From Gordius sp. MW1 (lineage: Eukaryota; Nematomorpha; Gordioida; Gordea; Gordiidae), in contig OZ038529.1 in assembly GCA_964036665.1 (NCBI GenBank), positions 9,656,501 through 9,720,500 on the forward strand: a stretch of DNA of 64,000 nucleotides. The letters are read 5' to 3'. Shown piece by piece: positions 59,816 to 64,000 of the stretch. Position 1 is the stretch's first letter, and each line of letters starts with the position of its first letter. Both the position numbers and the translations under genes were made by a program. Below the pieces are notes generated by a model. The model was given only the letters and a program-made list of their open reading frames with translations. It did not search any database and was not told where the DNA came from.

Positions 59816-62800
59816 TTACTTATTAGTTAAAATTATTAACGTGTGGTGTGGTTCATAACGTTGAATCGTGGTGGAAGTGGTTGGAATGTCTTTGTCCGAA
59901 TCAAAATAATCTTGCATAATGATATCACACGCCGGCGCTGCGTATATGAATATGAAATGTTCCGGCAAATCGCTTGAAAATATATCATTTTTTGGGCCGC
60001 GGTCAACCATATTTCTTAAATTATGCTCATCGGAAGAGGAACCCGAATGATGTACCGTACAATCATCTGATGCTAAGTCAAAATTTTCATTGTTTGAATT
60101 GGAGGAGCCTTTGCTAATGCAACTCTCATCGTAAGCTATATTGCACAACGCTTGATCGAGGGTAAAATGAGGTAGCCCTATGACAGGATTGCAGGCCCGA
60201 GGTGGTCTAACCCTCTGCATAACGGGCTCCCCCACGCCCGTTATGTCCCGACCTATATCTAATAGGCACGACAATCCGTCCAGCACACTAATCAGGGGTT
60301 TTAGCATGGCGCTCACCAGGATCGTTTTGAAAAGTTCAAGCATCATATTTAACGATTTCCCACCTCGTGGTGATTCCATTTGCACCTCGATGTGGTTGAA
60401 GCTATATGGAACATAATCGGGCTCGTTATCCATCACAATTGGTGCAATAGTAGAGTTTGGATTTTCGATACTTTCTTCTGTCCAATGATCTAGAGAATCT
60501 TCGAAAATTAACTCTTCTTCGCCCCTAGCTGCACTCTCGTTCTTTTCCCTCAATTGGTAATGACCATAATTTTCGTGGGTGAAAACATTGTACACTGGGA
60601 ATTAAATTTACATATTTCCCACGACAAATTAAACATACTGATTATTGGTAAGTAGATGAAGTCGCAAAGACCCGACACCAAACCAAGTGAGACGCACCTA
60701 ATAGTTTTAGTTATTTGCTGTGACAACGTTTTTGTCGGTGAGTACAGGAGACATTTTCTTTCCCTTTGATACAAACGGTCGAAGGTTAGAATCGACAAAG
60801 TTTCCGACAAGTTTTCACTTATAGCCAAAAATGGCCCTAGAACAATTCCTTTAAAAAAATTAAATTGTGAAGAATAATTTAACCTTACCACAAGTTTTGA
60901 TGATGAAAGTGATCAATTTTATGCAGAAAGATAGACTAAGATAACTGTATACAGGTTCAGTCGGTGCTGGGCTATCGATGTGCAACCTCATTCGATGCTT
61001 CCCGTAAACTTAAAAAGCATGAATTATAAAATGCCAAACAAATATTATGATACTCGAAACGTTAACATCTTTCGAGCATGTTATTAAATGCTTAAATCCC
61101 ACTGTGAGGTCTCGTATAAAATTGTAAGGGTTTCCTATAATATCCAATCCTAACACGAACACGTAAGATTGCCACACCCCACGATATATGTAATGTGACA
61201 CTAAATCCGCCAACAAATCCCACACGCTTTGACATAGATCTTTTTTTTCGTAAGGCACTAGGCTACAAATAAAATGGACGTGGTAGTAAATGAATTAATA
61301 GAAATACTTCAAATCGACGTTAGAAACGTCGGCAACGGAACTTCCGAAAAAATCAAGGCAAAAATTGATGAATTCGTTAGCCGATAGGTCATCTTCTGGT
61401 ATGTCGTACCCACCGCGAATAGTAAAACATATGTTGACCTTTGAGTTAGCGAGTGATCAACAAAAGTTATGTTTAAACAGGAAAACGGCATAATTTATAT
61501 CAGTATTTTAATCACTATTTAATTTAAAATGCTTTCGAGTCGGGTTTAAAAAAAGTGACATTGTAGTTCTTTAGAAAGGAGGGAGACCCTAAGTCTGGGG
61601 TTTGGGATATTAAATATATAGGGAGTAAGTGGAATTTTAAGATAAATTAAAAACTGATTAACCTGCGTGAAAAATTGTTTTTGTACGATTTTTCTCTACA
61701 TTTATTTACCACCGAGTATTATTTTTTCAAATTTTTGTCGATTAGTTTTCTCGGTATACACCTCCAAAAAGGGGCAAAAACGCTCATTTTCGCAACTTTG
61801 AACTCAATTATTTCAAAAATTTGACGTACAGGAAGAAAACGTAAAACATATTCGTGTTTATCACAAAAAACTCTATAAACGTATGTTAACTGTTTTCCAT
61901 TTTATTTTTTTTAGACCTTTGTTATTGAGAACTCATTAAATTTTGAATATTTTTTTGATAAGTCAATTACTTGTATTTCGGACACGCAAATATTTTCAAT
62001 TATAATTTTTTCTCCTTGCAAGAATTCCTTTGTGAACATATATATAACCGACAATTCAATATATTATTACTTTTAGCTGATGATTCGCCTTGGTAAGCTA
62101 GTTAATGCAGATATATATGATACAATCATTTGTAAATAATTACTTTCGTATGATTTGACTTGATATGACTATAATAAGACCACAATGATAATAAAAAGCC
62201 TCGGTCGATGTTAACGTCGAAAGGCAAGATTTGAACGGCTACGTTTCTAACATTATTAATGGAGATAGATAAAACGTGTATTACTATTTTACTTTAACAA
62301 ATTCAGATGGAAAGTTCCCTCTTGCAACTGAAATTTTAGAGTTACTTTTAGCATAGGATTTGCATTTGGAAGACATATAACATTCCTAGAATGTGGTGAT
62401 GGATATAAGACGCAAGGATATACAGCATTTAGTATTTGATTATCCACCTTAAAATATTCAGCACTTATGTATTTTCAAATTTTGGTATTACTTGTAACCT
62501 TTGAACGAGAAATTTCACCTTATGCGCTTCGTTTTTGCATTTATAACTAATTTCCAAAGAACTATCGTGCTCGAGGTGGCTGAGCTTTCTTAGGTTCATA
62601 CTGTGTAACTAAATCGTATATAAATATTATGCAATTTTTTGGTAACTGTTTTATTTAAAAGTGTGATTACAAATAGTTTATAACTTCAATTTTTATCAAT
62701 GTAAGAATTTAAAATAATATTAAATACCATGTATTCGGATGGTGCATTCGATAATGATATATAGATTAATTCCTGAAATGTAGGACCTATCACCGAGATT

Positions 62801-63380
62801 CCTATGTTATTTTTGTGAACGTAACTAATCCCATAAGAGTTGATATTTACGTTGCGCTCTGACTGTGGCATCCCTAAATATTCAGCCAACTTTCTCTCTT
62901 TAGTAAATACTATTGTCCGCTATAAGTTATATATATATTAATAAAATAGCAATATAACTTAAAAGTTTTATAGAATTATGGCCTACTTGTAAATTCTTGT
63001 TTAAGAATGAAGCCCAATAAATAGTTAGTTGTACGGCCCGAGAGAAGTTGTTTTCCGAAGAAGCCTTTAGGGGATCATCTGAAATCGAAGAAGTTATTTG
63101 GGCATCATACAGTAATTTCGCATAAATGCTCGGCGACAAATAAGTTTTTTGAGATATCTTTTTAGACGAGTCGTTGTTATTAAATTCTTGCCTCGATATT
63201 TCGGAATATTTTGGTTGAGATGATGACATAGATAAGGTGGCAATCATAGTTTCGCCATCAGATTCGTGGCTAGGTGAATTCGAAGTTGTTTTTTCGTTAT
63301 GAAATATAAAACAACTGCCAAAGGCTTTTTCTTTGTTCGTACGTATAACGGTGGCATCTTTATAATCTTCGGTGTCACAA
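59816..63380 (-). CDS. VPS13-family lipid transfer protein, C-terminal part (partial gene)
   Basis: VPS13 proteins are long bridge-like lipid transporters at membrane contact sites. Visible exons (minus strand): 62987-63380, 62728-62919, 62492-62608, 62293-62447, 62144-62246, 61308-61438, 61054-61262, 60889-61008, 60639-60848 and 59816-60594. All joins keep phase. Family landmarks in order: RTIVFTKE; NSYGISYVHK and QELIYISL; VDNQILNAVYPCVLYP; SSVADVSNVDLNL; VFVLGLDIIGNP (VPS13A/C VLGLDxxGNP); ILTFDRLYQRER (the LTFDxxYQxKR motif); VMQRVRPPR (the LRPPR motif). The protein is highly divergent. Against human it lacks glycine-rich repeats and has an acidic insert (about residues 1-70 of the last exon). 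It ends about 120 residues after RPPR without the usual PH-like domain. One exon may be missed in the 705-bp intron 61439-62143. The rest of the gene lies beyond the window. Confidence 0.85.
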
Positions 63381-64000
63381 CTATGATAAAATTAAGTGAT
63401 TGATTTAATTGTGCTTAATATATCACCGAGTAGTACAAATTAAATGTCCATTCAAAACATAGTCTTAATAATAAAGGTAGAGAACAATGAAAACTTTTCA
63501 GAATTTTGGCTATGAATAATTAATCAAACTTGCTTAAATATATCCCCTATAATCATAGATATTAAGCCTAATCTTTTGTGAATAATTTATAAAGATATTA
63601 AATTCTACCAAATCCTTGATTTGTAAGTTATTCCCAAATAGGGGAGACCGGGAACTAAATGGCCATAAAAAATTAAATCACGTTTTAAAAAAACTAATAA
63701 AGTTTTTTATAATCTTTTTATTGGAATACATTTTTATAGTCTATTTCTACTATACGAAAAAAATGAGAGAAAAGTGCTTATAGTTTTTTCATAAATGGAG
63801 TTAAAATCAAAAATCCTAGAAATTTTAAAAGTGCCCGGGACTTAGCCCTATTCAGGGGATAGATTATCCCTGACGTTTTCACTTCTTATTAGTGCATGCT
63901 AACTCGAATCAATAAAAAAAATTGTTTCATTATAAAAAACATAGAAAATTGACTCAAGTATACTTAAAGACAGATTTTGCAATTTAAAAAAACTTTTAGT
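63381..64000. other. Presumed VPS13 intron with a repeat fragment
   Basis: No further VPS13 exon was recognised upstream on the minus strand. The inverted words ggggagaccgggaactaaat (63643) and tgcccgggacttagccctat (63832) look like the ends of a roughly 210-bp MITE, though no target duplication was found. Confidence 0.4.

Noticed and set aside
60595-60638. A 17-bp intron (gtaaatttaattcccag) before the last VPS13 exon
   Set aside because: A 44-bp intron from the upstream gtatgt donor also keeps frame and matches the size of the neighbouring introns, so the ultra-short intron is unnecessary.

Overview
The window looks like nuclear DNA from an AT-rich, transposon-crowded bilaterian animal, probably an invertebrate and perhaps a protostome or spiralian. 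No bacterial or phage features are visible. The genes have spliceosomal introns with GT/AG borders, and one intron appears to be GC-AG. Four host genes can be read from splice-consistent exons or an intact frame: a luqin/RYamide-type neuropeptide precursor (+, 28493-31993), the ribosome-assembly factor KRR1 (-, 34765-47681, nine exons), a TMEM70-like mitochondrial protein (+, 58579-59214, intronless), and the 3' part of a VPS13-family lipid-transfer protein (-, 59816-63380, continuing off the right edge). Luqin/RYamide signalling is a bilaterian trait, which argues against a cnidarian or sponge source. All gene calls come from family motifs recalled from knowledge; no database search was run.

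Layout. 0-28 kb has no recognisable host gene. It holds a decayed non-LTR retrotransposon (850-3540, -), a tandem-then-inverted repeat cluster (5.7-6.6 kb), a very decayed Ty3/Gypsy fossil (about 7.56-11.17 kb), a 2-kb foldback element inside a hAT-type MITE (12.2-14.7 kb), a satellite-like array with tRNA-like pieces (18.2-19.85 kb), GGCCCG-rich repeats (20.3-21.7 kb) and many short hAT-type MITEs with 8-bp target duplications. 28.5-32 kb is the neuropeptide gene, whose introns have taken up three MITEs of one family. 34.8-47.7 kb is KRR1. Its sixth intron is 9.4 kb long because a 4.2-kb DNA transposon (Sola-like, 4-bp target duplication) sits there with a second, almost identical copy inserted into it in opposite orientation. 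Both copies encode the same 776-aa transposase. 49-57.9 kb is again repeats: a hAT remnant, a short LTR element within a MITE, and two MITEs stacked on the same 8-bp target. 58.5-63.4 kb holds TMEM70 and VPS13, convergent, with many VPS13 introns only 40-46 bp long.

The host genes are unrelated housekeeping or signalling genes with no evident shared pathway. The most notable items are the neuropeptide precursor, assembled from four small exons and invisible to a long-ORF search, and the young self-nested transposon pair inside KRR1.
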